Below are positions 47,516 to 55,893 of a DNA stretch of 64,000 nt, in pieces. A program made the position numbers and the translations under genes. Under the pieces are notes generated by a model, which was not told the origin of the DNA, searched no databases, and worked only from the letters and a program-made list of their open reading frames with translations. The first letter of the stretch is position 1; each line of letters begins with the position of its first letter. Source of the stretch: JAWKUK01 sp041398605 (lineage in GTDB: Bacteria > Planctomycetota > UBA1135 > GCA-002686595); NCBI GenBank assembly GCA_041398605.1, contig JAWKUK010000004.1:62001-126000 (forward strand). Direction: 5' to 3'.

Positions 47516-49051
47516 ATGGGCGCGCGGTACACCATGCAACAGCTCCTTCCTCGCATCTCGTTGGTCGGCGCAGCGCTCGCAACGTGCGCTGCGACCGCGT
47601 CTCACGCCGTCGCCCTCGACCTCCTCGTCCCCCCTGGCGGCAGCATCCAAGCCGCGATCGACATCGCGTTCGGCGGTGACCGCGTCCTCGTGCCGCCGGG
47701 CACCTACCTCGAGCGCCTCGACCTGGCGGGCAAGGCGATCGAGGTCCTCGGAGTCCAGGGCGCCGCGGTCACGATCATCGACGCCGGATACAGCGGCGTC
47801 GCCGTCAGCCTCGTGAACGGTGAGGGGCCCGCGACGGTGCTGCGCGGCCTCACCATCACGCACGGCGCGGGCGGCTTCGGCCCGGGCGGCGTCGTGACCA
47901 ACGGGACGCCGCAGCTCGTCGATTGTGTCATCACGGGCAACACGGGCCGCCTGGGCGCCGGCGTCCACGGCAACCCGACCCTCCTGCGCTGCAGGGTCGA
48001 GCACAACACGAGCAGCTTGAACCACGGCGGCGGATTGTGGGGCGCGCCGACGCTCATCGAGTGCGTCGTCTCGAGCAACGCGTGCACCGGCGCCAAAGGC
48101 GGCGGGCTGTACATCACCGGCGGCGCCGCGGTCCTGACCGACACGCGCATCGAAGGCAACTCTGCGGTCCTCGCGGGCAGCCGCGGCGGCGGCGTGTTCG
48201 TCGCGAGCACGGGCAGCGCGACGTTCGAGCGCTGCGTCATCGCTGGCAACGTGTGCTCCGGTGGGACCTTCGGGTCGTACGCTGGCGGCGTCTTTGCCGT
48301 CGGCCCGACGACCCTGACGCGCTGCACGATCGTGGGCAATCGACTGAGCACGGGGGCCCTCGCAGGCGGCGGTGTTTGGGGCGCAGCGTCGCTCGTGGAC
48401 TGCATCGTCCGTGACAATGACGCCGAGCAGCTCGTCGGCGCTGCGCTCGTGCGCTATTGCGACGTCGAGGGAGGCTTCAGCGGGCTCGGCAACTTCGACG
48501 CCGACCCCATGTTCTGGGACCCCGCAGCGCTGGACTTCCACCTGCGGGCGGGCTCACCCTGCATCGATGCCGGGGACCCAACGGGCCCGCTCGACCCGGA
48601 CGGGACACGCGGTGACGTCGGCGCGCGCGCCTTCGATCCGAACTATGTGCCCGCCCCGCGTCGGGAGTGCAGCGCGAGCGCCAACTCGAGCGGCGACGCC
48701 GCGGCGATCGATGTGGAGGGGACGTGGAGCCTCGCGGCCAACGACCTCACCTTGGTCGCCTCGGGGTGCCCCGCGAATCAGTTCGGACTGTTCCTCTCCG
48801 GCGCGGACGCTGCGCTGACCCAGGTCGGCGGCGGCACGCTCTGTATCACCGGCAACCTGCATCGCCTGCCCGTCGTCGCGACCGACGCCCTCGGGATCGC
48901 GCGCTTTGCCTACGACAGCAGCGCGCCGGCGCCGGGGATCGCGCCGCCGACCAGCGGGTCGACGCGGCGCTTTCAGTACTGGTTCCGCGAGCCCCCGGCG
49001 TTGGGCGGATCCAACCTAACCGACGCGCTCGCGGTCACGTTCGCGCCCTAA
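47516..49051 (+). CDS. Secreted right-handed beta-helix protein with C-terminal shared domain
   Basis: The ATG at 47516 (alternative 47534) gives a signal peptide ending near ASHAVALD. Residues 35-370 are a parallel beta-helix of the choice-of-anchor/PbH1 type: SIQAAIDIAFGGDRVLVPPG, GAAVTIIDAGYSGVAV, VLRGLTITHGAGGFGPGG, CVITGNTG, GLYITGGAAVLTDTRIEGNS. The insert GSPCIDAGDPTGPLDPDGTR is typical of right-handed helices ending in an adhesin-like cap. The last 128 residues (48665-49048) are the shared domain: ANSSGD, CPANQFGLFLSG, LCITGNLHR, RRFQYWFREPPALGGSNLT. Likely surface-exposed. Confidence 0.83.
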   Translation: MGARYTMQQLLPRISLVGAALATCAATASHAVALDLLVPPGGSIQAAIDIAFGGDRVLVPPGTYLERLDLAGKAIEVLGVQGAAVTIIDAGYSGVAVSLVNGEGPATVLRGLTITHGAGGFGPGGVVTNGTPQLVDCVITGNTGRLGAGVHGNPTLLRCRVEHNTSSLNHGGGLWGAPTLIECVVSSNACTGAKGGGLYITGGAAVLTDTRIEGNSAVLAGSRGGGVFVASTGSATFERCVIAGNVCSGGTFGSYAGGVFAVGPTTLTRCTIVGNRLSTGALAGGGVWGAASLVDCIVRDNDAEQLVGAALVRYCDVEGGFSGLGNFDADPMFWDPAALDFHLRAGSPCIDAGDPTGPLDPDGTRGDVGARAFDPNYVPAPRRECSASANSSGDAAAIDVEGTWSLAANDLTLVASGCPANQFGLFLSGADAALTQVGGGTLCITGNLHRLPVVATDALGIARFAYDSSAPAPGIAPPTSGSTRRFQYWFREPPALGGSNLTDALAVTFAP

Positions 49052-49064
49052 GCGGTCCTAACCC

Positions 49065-49120
49065 GTCGTGGGCCGTCGTGGGCCGTCGTGGGCCGTCGGG
49101 GGCCGCCGGGGGCCGCCGAG
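49065..49120. repeat. 10-bp degenerate tandem repeat
   Basis: About five and a half copies of GGCCGTCGTG drifting to GGCCGCCGGG, between the convergent beta-helix and thrS genes, just before a hairpin. Confidence 0.8.
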
Positions 49121-49133
49121 GTCCATCGTGGGC

Positions 49134-49165
49134 GCGCGGCGCGGCCGCTCAAGGCCGCGCCGCGC
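49134..49165. terminator. Bidirectional hairpin between convergent genes
   Basis: Perfect 13-bp inverted repeat (GCGCGGCGCGGCC, 49134-49146, with 49153-49165) around loop GCTCAA, between the beta-helix gene stop (49051) and thrS stop (49184). Confidence 0.7.
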
Positions 49166-49183
49166 ACACGGCCGGCGCGTGGC

Positions 49184-50968
49184 TCAGTCCAGGTCCAGCG
49201 CGCGGGTGGCGCGCAGCCCACGGATCAGCTGCAAGAAGTCATCGAAGGGGAGCACGCGCTGCTCCTGCGTCCCGCGGCGGCGGATCGCGACGGTGCCCTC
49301 TGCCGCCTCGCGCTCGCCGGCGATCAGCATGTACGGCACTTGGTCCTTCTGCGCCTCCTTGATCTTCTTGTTCATGTGGCCCGGGTCCAGGCGCGCGTCG
49401 ACGCGGAAGAGCTCTTCCGAGAGCCGCTCCGAGAGGCTCTTGCAATAGGGCGCGTGCTCTTCGCGGATCGGGATCACGGCGACCTGCGTCGGCGCGAGCC
49501 AGAACGGGAAGCGCCCGCCGAAGTGCTCGATCAACGCGCCCACGAAGCGCTCCAGGCTGCCGAGGATGGCGCGGTGCACCATGATCGGCCGCTGTTGCGT
49601 GCCGTCCGACGCCGTGAAGTGCAGGTCGAACCGCTCGGGCAAGTTGAAGTCGCACTGGATCGTCGAGTTCTGCCACTCACGGCCCAGCGCGTCCTTGATC
49701 TTGTAGTCGATCTTCGGGCCGTAAAACGCGCCGCCGCCTTCGTCCAGCTCGAGCGGCAAGCCGATCTGCGCCGCCGCAGCCTCGAGCGCCGCCGTCGCGC
49801 GCGCCCAGATCCCGTCGTCGCCGATCGACTTCTCCGCCGGGCGCGTCGCGAGGTACGCCTTGTACTCGAAGCCGAACGTGCGCAGCACGGTGTCGACGAG
49901 CTTGCAGACGCCGGCGATCTCGTCGGCGAGCTGGTCCGGCGTACAGAAGATGTGCGCGTCGTCCTGCGTGAAGCCGCGCACGCGCAGCATGCCGTGCACG
50001 ACGCCCGAGCGCTCGTAGCGGTACACCGTGCCGAGCTCCGCCCAACGCAGCGGGAGCTCGCGGTACGAGTGCCCGCGGTCCTTGTAGATGAGGCAGTGCC
50101 CGGGGCAGTTCATCGGCTTGACGCGGTACGGCGTCTCCTCGAGGTCCATGGGCGCGTACATCATGTCCGCGTAGTTCTCGAGGTGACCCGAGACCGCGAA
50201 GAGCGACTCACGCGAGACGTGCGGCGTGTACACCGGCTTGTAGCCGCCGGCCGTGTGCAGGTCCCACCAGAACGTCTCGATCTCACGTCGCACGACGCCG
50301 AGGTTCGGGTGCCAGAACACGAAGCCAGCGCCAGCTTCAGGGTGCACGCTGAAGAGATCGAGCTCGGTGCCCAGCTTGCGGTGGTCACGCAGCTTCACCT
50401 CCTCGAGCCACGCGAGGTGCGCCTTCAGCTCGTCCTCCGACCAGAACGCCGTGCCGTAGATGCGCTGCAACATCGGCCGCTTCTCGTCGCCGCGCCAATA
50501 TGCGCCCGCGATCGTCAGCAGCTTGAAGTGGAAGTCGTGCGCGGCGAACGAGTCGAGGTGCGGGCCCTCGCAGAGGTCCCCCCACCGCTCCGGGCCGTCG
50601 CCGTGGAAGTAGAAGGTGATCTCCTCGTCCTCGGGGATCAGGTCGAGGCCCTCGACCTTGAAGTCCTGCTGCGCGTCCTGGAGCAGCTTGCGCGCCTCGT
50701 CGCGCGTCGCGCGCACGCACTCGATCTTGGGCGACCGCTTGGCGATGCGCCGCATCTCCTTCTCGATCGCGCGGAGGTCCTTCTCCGTCAGCGGCTCGGG
50801 CAGGTCGAAGTCGTAATAGAAGCCGTGCTCGATCGCCGGGCCGAAGCCGAACTTGGCCCCGGGGAACAGCTTCTGCACTGCGGAGGCCATCAAGTGCGCC
50901 GTGGAATGGCGCAAGGTCGACAGCGGGAAGGGCCCCGCCACCTGCGGAGCCGCGTCACTCTGGATCAT
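49184..50968 (-). CDS. thrS: Threonyl-tRNA synthetase ThrS (594 aa, no TGS domain)
   Basis: Class II synthetase that charges tRNA-Thr. The editing domain is recognisable at the N-terminus (LRHSTAHLMASAVQKLFPGA, then the second zinc-like motif region), followed by the catalytic core with GFVFWHPNLGVVRREIE, MNCPGHCLIYK (zinc-binding Cys), YRYERSGVVHGMLRVRGFTQ (class II motif 2), TIQCDFNLPERFDL and HRAILGSLERF (motif 3). The C-terminal anticodon domain contains QVAVIPIREEHAPYCKSL. It starts directly at the editing domain, so the usual N-terminal TGS domain is missing. It lies 120 bp downstream of murB on the same strand. Confidence 0.97.
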   Translation of the reverse strand: MIQSDAAPQVAGPFPLSTLRHSTAHLMASAVQKLFPGAKFGFGPAIEHGFYYDFDLPEPLTEKDLRAIEKEMRRIAKRSPKIECVRATRDEARKLLQDAQQDFKVEGLDLIPEDEEITFYFHGDGPERWGDLCEGPHLDSFAAHDFHFKLLTIAGAYWRGDEKRPMLQRIYGTAFWSEDELKAHLAWLEEVKLRDHRKLGTELDLFSVHPEAGAGFVFWHPNLGVVRREIETFWWDLHTAGGYKPVYTPHVSRESLFAVSGHLENYADMMYAPMDLEETPYRVKPMNCPGHCLIYKDRGHSYRELPLRWAELGTVYRYERSGVVHGMLRVRGFTQDDAHIFCTPDQLADEIAGVCKLVDTVLRTFGFEYKAYLATRPAEKSIGDDGIWARATAALEAAAAQIGLPLELDEGGGAFYGPKIDYKIKDALGREWQNSTIQCDFNLPERFDLHFTASDGTQQRPIMVHRAILGSLERFVGALIEHFGGRFPFWLAPTQVAVIPIREEHAPYCKSLSERLSEELFRVDARLDPGHMNKKIKEAQKDQVPYMLIAGEREAAEGTVAIRRRGTQEQRVLPFDDFLQLIRGLRATRALDLD

Positions 50969-51088
50969 GTCGATCGTACGGGAGGAGAGCGCCGGCGCTC
51001 GTCCACCTGACGGGCGCTCGGGTCCCAGACGCTCCCGGCGCGTACTGGGGAGGGAGAGAGTAACGGATCGACCGCCGACGGGCAGGGA

Positions 51089-52063
51089 TCAACCGTCCGC
51101 GTGCCAGAGCTTCACCTCCGGCGCGAGCTCGACGTCGAAGCGGTCGCGCACGAGGGCCTGGAGCTCCTCGATCAGGCCGAAGACGTCGCGCGCCGTCGCG
51201 TCCCCAGTGTTGACCAGGAAGTTCCCATGGAGCTCCGAGATCACGGCGCCGCCGCGGCGGCGGCCCTTGCCCCCAGCCTGGTCGATCAGCTGCCCGGCAG
51301 AGCGGCCGCCCGAGCGCTCAGGGTCCGGGTTCTTGAAGACGCAGCCGGCGCTCCAAGCGGAGACGGGCTGGACCGCGTTCTTGGCGCGCAGATAATCGCG
51401 CACAGCCGCCTGCACCTCGGCCTTGGGGCGCGGGGTGAAGCGCAGCACCGCGCTGGCGACGATCAGCTCGCCGAGCTTGGCGTCGCGGTATTCGGGCTGC
51501 CAGTCTGCGCGCTCGATGTCGCGGAACTCGCCCGCCGCATCGATGAGCCGCACGCGCTCGACGACGTCCCACATCTGCCAGCCCTGGCCGCCGGCGTTCA
51601 TCGCGATCCCGCCGCCGACCTGGCCCGGGACGCCGGCCATCTTCTCGAGGCCAGAGAGCGCGAGGTCCCGCGCCGCGCGGCAGAGCGCCGGGAGCGGCGC
51701 CCCCGCCCAGCACACGAGCCGCGGATCATCGGACGCCGCGTCCAACGCCATCGCGCCGCTCGGCAGCTCTGGGTCGAACATGTCGTCGCCCTGGACCTGG
51801 CCTGGGCGGAAGATGCGCCGCATCCGATCGGTCGTCACGATCACACCTGGCAGCACGCCGTCGTCGATCACGACGTTGGCGCCGCCGCCGAGGATACGGA
51901 GCCGCAAGCCGCGCTCGCGGACCGCCGTGATCGCAGCCTGGAGCTCCTCCGGGTCCCGCGGCTCGAGCAGCCACTCCACGCGCCCGCCGACCCGCAAGGT
52001 CGTCCGTTCGGCGAGCGGCGCGTCAGCGAGCGAAGCGCAGGGCCAGGTGGTCGAAGAGGTCAT
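51089..52063 (-). CDS. murB: UDP-N-acetylenolpyruvoylglucosamine reductase MurB (324 aa)
   Basis: FAD enzyme reducing the enolpyruvyl group to make UDP-MurNAc. Motifs are TTLRVGGRVEWLLEP, LRILGGGANVVIDDGVLPGV, GLEKMAGVPGQVGGGIAMNA and SAWSAGCVFKNPDP, in which Cys takes the place of the common catalytic Ser (SAGSxF). The variation Ser/Cys is known at this position. The ATG ending at 52063 has a GGA 9 nt upstream; a second ATG ends at 52075. It overlaps the end of murC by about 40 bp, so the two are translationally coupled. Confidence 0.95.
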   Translation of the reverse strand: MTSSTTWPCASLADAPLAERTTLRVGGRVEWLLEPRDPEELQAAITAVRERGLRLRILGGGANVVIDDGVLPGVIVTTDRMRRIFRPGQVQGDDMFDPELPSGAMALDAASDDPRLVCWAGAPLPALCRAARDLALSGLEKMAGVPGQVGGGIAMNAGGQGWQMWDVVERVRLIDAAGEFRDIERADWQPEYRDAKLGELIVASAVLRFTPRPKAEVQAAVRDYLRAKNAVQPVSAWSAGCVFKNPDPERSGGRSAGQLIDQAGGKGRRRGGAVISELHGNFLVNTGDATARDVFGLIEELQALVRDRFDVELAPEVKLWHADG

Positions 52064-53408
52064 CGCGGATTCCATCGATATCGCCGGCGCCCATGACAAG
52101 CGCCGCGGAGTTCGGGGCGAGGCCGGCCACAAACGCGCGGCACGCGGCCTCGGGCCCGCCGCCCTCCTCCGCCGCGACACGCGCGCGCGAGAGGCGAGTG
52201 ACAAGCGTATGCGCATCCGCGCCTTCGCGCAGGTCGATGTGCCTGCGCGCGCCGTACACGTCGGCGACGACGACGCGGTCCGCGCCGCGCAGCGCCTCGA
52301 CGAAGTCCTCCATGAACCGCGCGGTGCGCGAGTGCTGGTGCGGCTGGAAGAGGACGTGCAACGGGCGCCCGGGGAACGCGCGCCGCGCAGCCTCGAGCGT
52401 GACGCGCACCTCGGTCGGGTGGTGCGCGTAGTCGTGCACGACGTCGACCTCGCCCACCGCGCCCCAAGCTTCGAAGCGGCGCCCGGCGCCAGGGAACTGC
52501 GCGACCGCCTCAGCCGCTCGGGACGGCTCGACGCCGTGCGCGCCGATCGCGAGCGCGATCGCGAGCGCCGCGTTCTCGACGTTGAACGCGCCGGGGACCG
52601 ACAACGTGACGCGCGGCGTCGCCCAGCCTGGGCCGCGCAGGCTGAAAGTGAACCGCCCGCGGCGCTCGCCGTGGAGGTCGAGCGACAGCTCGCGCCCGAG
52701 GCGCCACACACGCGCGCGAGTGGCGTGGGCGACCCGGTCCGGGACCTCCCGGCCGAGGACGACGAGCCCGTTCGGGTGCACACGATCGACGAAGCGGCAG
52801 AACGCCGCTTCGAGCGTCGCCAGGTCGCCGTAGACATCGAGGTGGTCAGGCTCGACGTTCGTGACGATGGCCGCGGTCGGGGCGAGGTGCAAGAAGCTGC
52901 GGTCGTACTCACAGGCCTCGACGGTGAACCAGCCGCCCCGCTCGGGGACGACGGCGTTGGACCGGAGCGCTTGGTGCAGGCCGCCGATGATCCCGCCCGG
53001 GCGCGGCCCCGTCCCCGCCGCGAGGGCATGGTGGACCATCCACGACGTCGTCGTCTTACCGTGTGTGCCCGCGACGGCGGCCGTGCGCCCGGCGGGCGCG
53101 AGGCGCCCCAGCAGCTCCGCGTACTTGAGGACGGCGAGGCCGCGCCCCTGGGCCGCGACGACCTGCGGGTCGTCCAGGCCCACCGCGACCGAGCGAACGA
53201 CGACCTCTGCCTGCCTGGGCAGGGCCTCGGCGACGCTGTCGCCGAGCTGGAGGTCGAGGCCGAGCCCCGCGAGCACCTCGGTGAAAGGCGAGGCCGCGCG
53301 ATCGTGACCCGTGACCACGTGCCCACGCGACAGGAGCACCCGCGCTGCAGCGGACACACCGGCCCCGCCAGCCCCGAGCAGGTGGACGTGGCGCGGGACG
53401 CCGGGCAC
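52023..53408 (-). CDS. murC: UDP-N-acetylmuramate--L-alanine ligase MurC (461 aa)
   Basis: Adds L-Ala to UDP-MurNAc. Motifs in order are RHVHLLGAGGAGVSAAARVL, AAVAGTHGKTTTSWMVHHAL (P-loop), VEACEYDRSFLHLAPTAAIV, NVEPDHLDVYGD, and the ligase C-terminal HDYAHHPTEVRVTLEAAR. A GTG ending at 53408 gives the normal length. The same frame is open up to an ATG ending at 53666, which would add 86 residues with no family similarity. It overlaps murB. The divergent gene at 53724 separates it from murG. Confidence 0.93.
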   Translation of the reverse strand: MPGVPRHVHLLGAGGAGVSAAARVLLSRGHVVTGHDRAASPFTEVLAGLGLDLQLGDSVAEALPRQAEVVVRSVAVGLDDPQVVAAQGRGLAVLKYAELLGRLAPAGRTAAVAGTHGKTTTSWMVHHALAAGTGPRPGGIIGGLHQALRSNAVVPERGGWFTVEACEYDRSFLHLAPTAAIVTNVEPDHLDVYGDLATLEAAFCRFVDRVHPNGLVVLGREVPDRVAHATRARVWRLGRELSLDLHGERRGRFTFSLRGPGWATPRVTLSVPGAFNVENAALAIALAIGAHGVEPSRAAEAVAQFPGAGRRFEAWGAVGEVDVVHDYAHHPTEVRVTLEAARRAFPGRPLHVLFQPHQHSRTARFMEDFVEALRGADRVVVADVYGARRHIDLREGADAHTLVTRLSRARVAAEEGGGPEAACRAFVAGLAPNSAALVMGAGDIDGIRDDLFDHLALRFAR

Positions 53409-53723
53409 GAGCCCTGCCCGGGCAACGTCGGCCCCTCCTGCTGCGCCGCGGATGGGGTCCAAGGTGCCAACCTGAACGTCGATCGATGTCGCGGGCGGGA
53501 GGATGCTGCTCACGCCCCCATCGAAGCAAACCCGGGCGCCGGAAAGAAGCACGATCGCGTGTTCACGCGCGATCGCTCCGTTGAAGCCCAGCCCTGCTGC
53601 TGCGCGGCAGCGAGAAAGTGTTTCGGAGATTGCGGCGGGAACTCGATACTCCCTAAGGGAGCTCATCGACCGCTGGGCTCGACCGCCCCTGACCTATCGA
53701 CCCGAACCCCACCCTCTGTCACG

Positions 53724-54491
53724 ATGCAGCGCACCCTGTCCACGCTCACGTTCGCGGCGCTCACCCTCTTCGTCGCTAGCTGCTCCGCGCCTTCGGCCAG
53801 CGTCACTCCGATGATCGGGTCGCTCAAGTTGGACGGCTCGTTCGGCGCGAGCGACTCGGGCACCGCGATCAACTCGAACTTCGACGAGCTCGGGATCCGC
53901 GATAACGAGGCCGCGCCGGGCGCCAAGGCGCAGATCAGCTTCCTCGGCGCGCAGCTGTCGCTGTCGGCGTTCAAGACGAGCTACGAGGGCTCGGGTACGA
54001 CAACTGGCGAGGTCTCAATCGGCAGCCAGACGATCACCGCTGGCGCGGCGGTCGACACCGAGCTGGACCTGACGGTCGCGCGCGCGCTGTTCACATGGAA
54101 CCTCATCCCGCTCGGCCCGGTCGAGCTCGGCATCGGCATCGGCGCGTCCTTGATCGACTTCGACCTCCTGATGCAAGAGCAGATGACGTCGAACCGCCTC
54201 GAGTCGAACGAGCTCATCCCGATCCCGATGCTCGCGCTGCGCGCCGCTTGGAATTGGGGGCCTGTCAAGGTGCGCGCCGAGGCCGGCGGCCTGCAGGTCA
54301 AGGTCGACGGCGACGAGGCGAAGGTCATCGACGGCGACCTCGAGGCGTCGGTGCGGCTCTTCGAGGGTGGCTCGCTCCTCGTCGGCTATCGGCTCCTGGA
54401 CATCAACGCCAGCTACGACGACACCGGCGACTCCGTCGACGCGGACCTGAAGCTGTCCGGCTACTACCTCGGCGTTCGGTTCGCGTTCTGA
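53724..54491 (+). CDS. Lipoprotein with outer-membrane-barrel-like domain, inserted in the dcw cluster (255 aa)
   Basis: The signal peptide has a lipobox, LTLFVASC. The mature part consists of alternating hydrophobic strands of outer-membrane barrel type (QISFLGAQLSLSAFKTSYEG, PVELGIGIGASLIDFDLL, SLLVGYRLLDINASYDDTG) and ends in GYYLGVRFAF, an aromatic C-terminus like that of barrel proteins. It is the only plus-strand gene in the dcw cluster and sits between murG and murC. Function unknown. Confidence 0.75.
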   Translation: MQRTLSTLTFAALTLFVASCSAPSASVTPMIGSLKLDGSFGASDSGTAINSNFDELGIRDNEAAPGAKAQISFLGAQLSLSAFKTSYEGSGTTTGEVSIGSQTITAGAAVDTELDLTVARALFTWNLIPLGPVELGIGIGASLIDFDLLMQEQMTSNRLESNELIPIPMLALRAAWNWGPVKVRAEAGGLQVKVDGDEAKVIDGDLEASVRLFEGGSLLVGYRLLDINASYDDTGDSVDADLKLSGYYLGVRFAF

Positions 54492-54523
54492 CCGCTGCGG
54501 AGCTGCCGCGAGGACCGGCTGCG

Positions 54524-55675
54524 TCAGCGGCGGAGCAGGTCCAGCTCACGCCAGATGCGCGCCGCGGAGTCGCGAGGCAGGGCCGTGAGCAGCCGCTGCC
54601 GCATGCGCGCGCGCTCAGCGGCCCCGTCTGGCCCGAGGAGCCGCACGAGCTCTTCGCAACGTGACCGATCGAGGTCCGCCTCGTCGACGACTCGCACGCC
54701 GCCGTCGAGCTGGCGCGCGTTGCGCTCCTGGTGACGGTCCGCGTGGTGCGGGTACGGCACGACCCAGGCCGGCGTCGCGACCGCGCCGACCTCGGCCAGC
54801 GTCGAGGCGCCGCCGCGGCACAGGACAAAATCGGCTGCGACCAGGGCGGCTTGCACATCGTCGATGAACTCGACGAGGCCGTAGCCCGCGAGGTCCGCCG
54901 CGCCCTCGGCGCGCCGGCCCGGGCCCACCTGGTGCAGGATCTGGACCCCGGAGCCCAAGAGGGTCGAGACGTGATGGCGCACAAACTCATTCAGGCCGCG
55001 GGCCCCTTGGCTGCCGCCCAAGACGACGAGCAGCGGCCGTTCGGGGTCGAAGCCGAGGTCCTCCTTCGCCTCGCGGCGCGCGAGCTCGGGCTCCGCGGGG
55101 GGCGCGAAGCTCGGCCCCAAGGGCGGACCGATGAGATGGTGCTTCATACCCTCGCGGTCGTGCGGCAGCGTCTCGCGCCATGAGTGCAGGACGCGCTGGC
55201 ACACGGGCGCGAGGGCGCGTGTCGCGCGTCCCGCCGTCGCGTTGACCTCGAGCAGGATCACCGGAAGCCTGAGGCTACGGGCCGCGAGGACGGCCGGCGC
55301 CGTCGTGTAGCCGCCGAGCCCGAGCAAGCCCTCCGAGCGGTGGCGCGCGAGCGCAGCGCGCGCGGTGAGGAACGCGGGCAACATGCGGCGCGACAGCCGC
55401 GCCAAGGTCGGGGCACCGCCGGCCTCCGGCTCGATCGGGAGCACGAGCCGCTCGAACGCGGCGAGCGCCGGGTGCTGATCGATCTCACGCAGACAGCGCT
55501 CTTCGGCGGCGCGGCCGCCGTGGAACCAGACGAGGTCCTGTAGCTGGTGCCCGGCGGCATGCAGCACATCCAAGAGGTGCCGCCCCGGGACGACGTGGCC
55601 GCCCGTGCCCCCACCCGCGATCGCGAGCCGCAGGGGGCGCAGCGCAAAGTCAGGTAGCTCGCACGGCGCGCCCAT
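54524..55675 (-). CDS. murG: UDP-N-acetylglucosamine--lipid I GlcNAc transferase MurG (383 aa)
   Basis: GT28 glycosyltransferase that makes lipid II at the membrane. Motifs are RLAIAGGGTGGHVVPGRHLL (N-terminal G loop), LLGLGGYTTAPAVLAARSLR, PLLVVLGGSQGARGLNEFVR, VLCRGGASTLAEVGAVATPA and PYPHHADRHQERNARQL. The ATG ending at 55675 is about 20 bp after the small gene at 55696, so they are cotranscribed. Confidence 0.95.
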   Translation of the reverse strand: MGAPCELPDFALRPLRLAIAGGGTGGHVVPGRHLLDVLHAAGHQLQDLVWFHGGRAAEERCLREIDQHPALAAFERLVLPIEPEAGGAPTLARLSRRMLPAFLTARAALARHRSEGLLGLGGYTTAPAVLAARSLRLPVILLEVNATAGRATRALAPVCQRVLHSWRETLPHDREGMKHHLIGPPLGPSFAPPAEPELARREAKEDLGFDPERPLLVVLGGSQGARGLNEFVRHHVSTLLGSGVQILHQVGPGRRAEGAADLAGYGLVEFIDDVQAALVAADFVLCRGGASTLAEVGAVATPAWVVPYPHHADRHQERNARQLDGGVRVVDEADLDRSRCEELVRLLGPDGAAERARMRQRLLTALPRDSAARIWRELDLLRR

Positions 55676-55695
55676 CGTTGCCCCAGGAGAGAGAC

Positions 55696-55893
55696 TCACC
55701 GACCGCTCCCGCTCGCGGCTACGGCGAGCCCGACGCCGTCGGCCGGCAGCGGCTCGAGGGCTGCAACCTGCGCGGGCTCCGTGACCCCGACGCTCGGCAC
55801 GGGCGCAGCGAGCGCGTCGAAGCAGCGCGGGGCATGCAGCGCCAGAACGACCGCGAAGCCCAAGATCAACCAGATACGAAAGCGCGCGCTCAT
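55696..55893 (-). CDS. 65-residue membrane-anchored protein in the dcw cluster
   Basis: Starts at an ATG that overlaps the stop of the LysM gene (ATGA, 55890-55893) and ends 20 bp before murG. It has one hydrophobic helix near the N-terminus (FRIWLILGFAVVLALHAP) and a Val/Ala/Pro-rich tail. The tight coupling to murG and a LysM protein suggests a role in cell-wall synthesis (inference). No homologue is recognised. Confidence 0.6.
   Translation of the reverse strand: MSARFRIWLILGFAVVLALHAPRCFDALAAPVPSVGVTEPAQVAALEPLPADGVGLAVAASGSGR

Noticed and set aside
53409..53666. N-terminal extension of MurC up to the ATG ending at 53666
   Set aside because: It has no similarity to MurC, would make the protein about 86 residues too long, and a GTG gives the family length.
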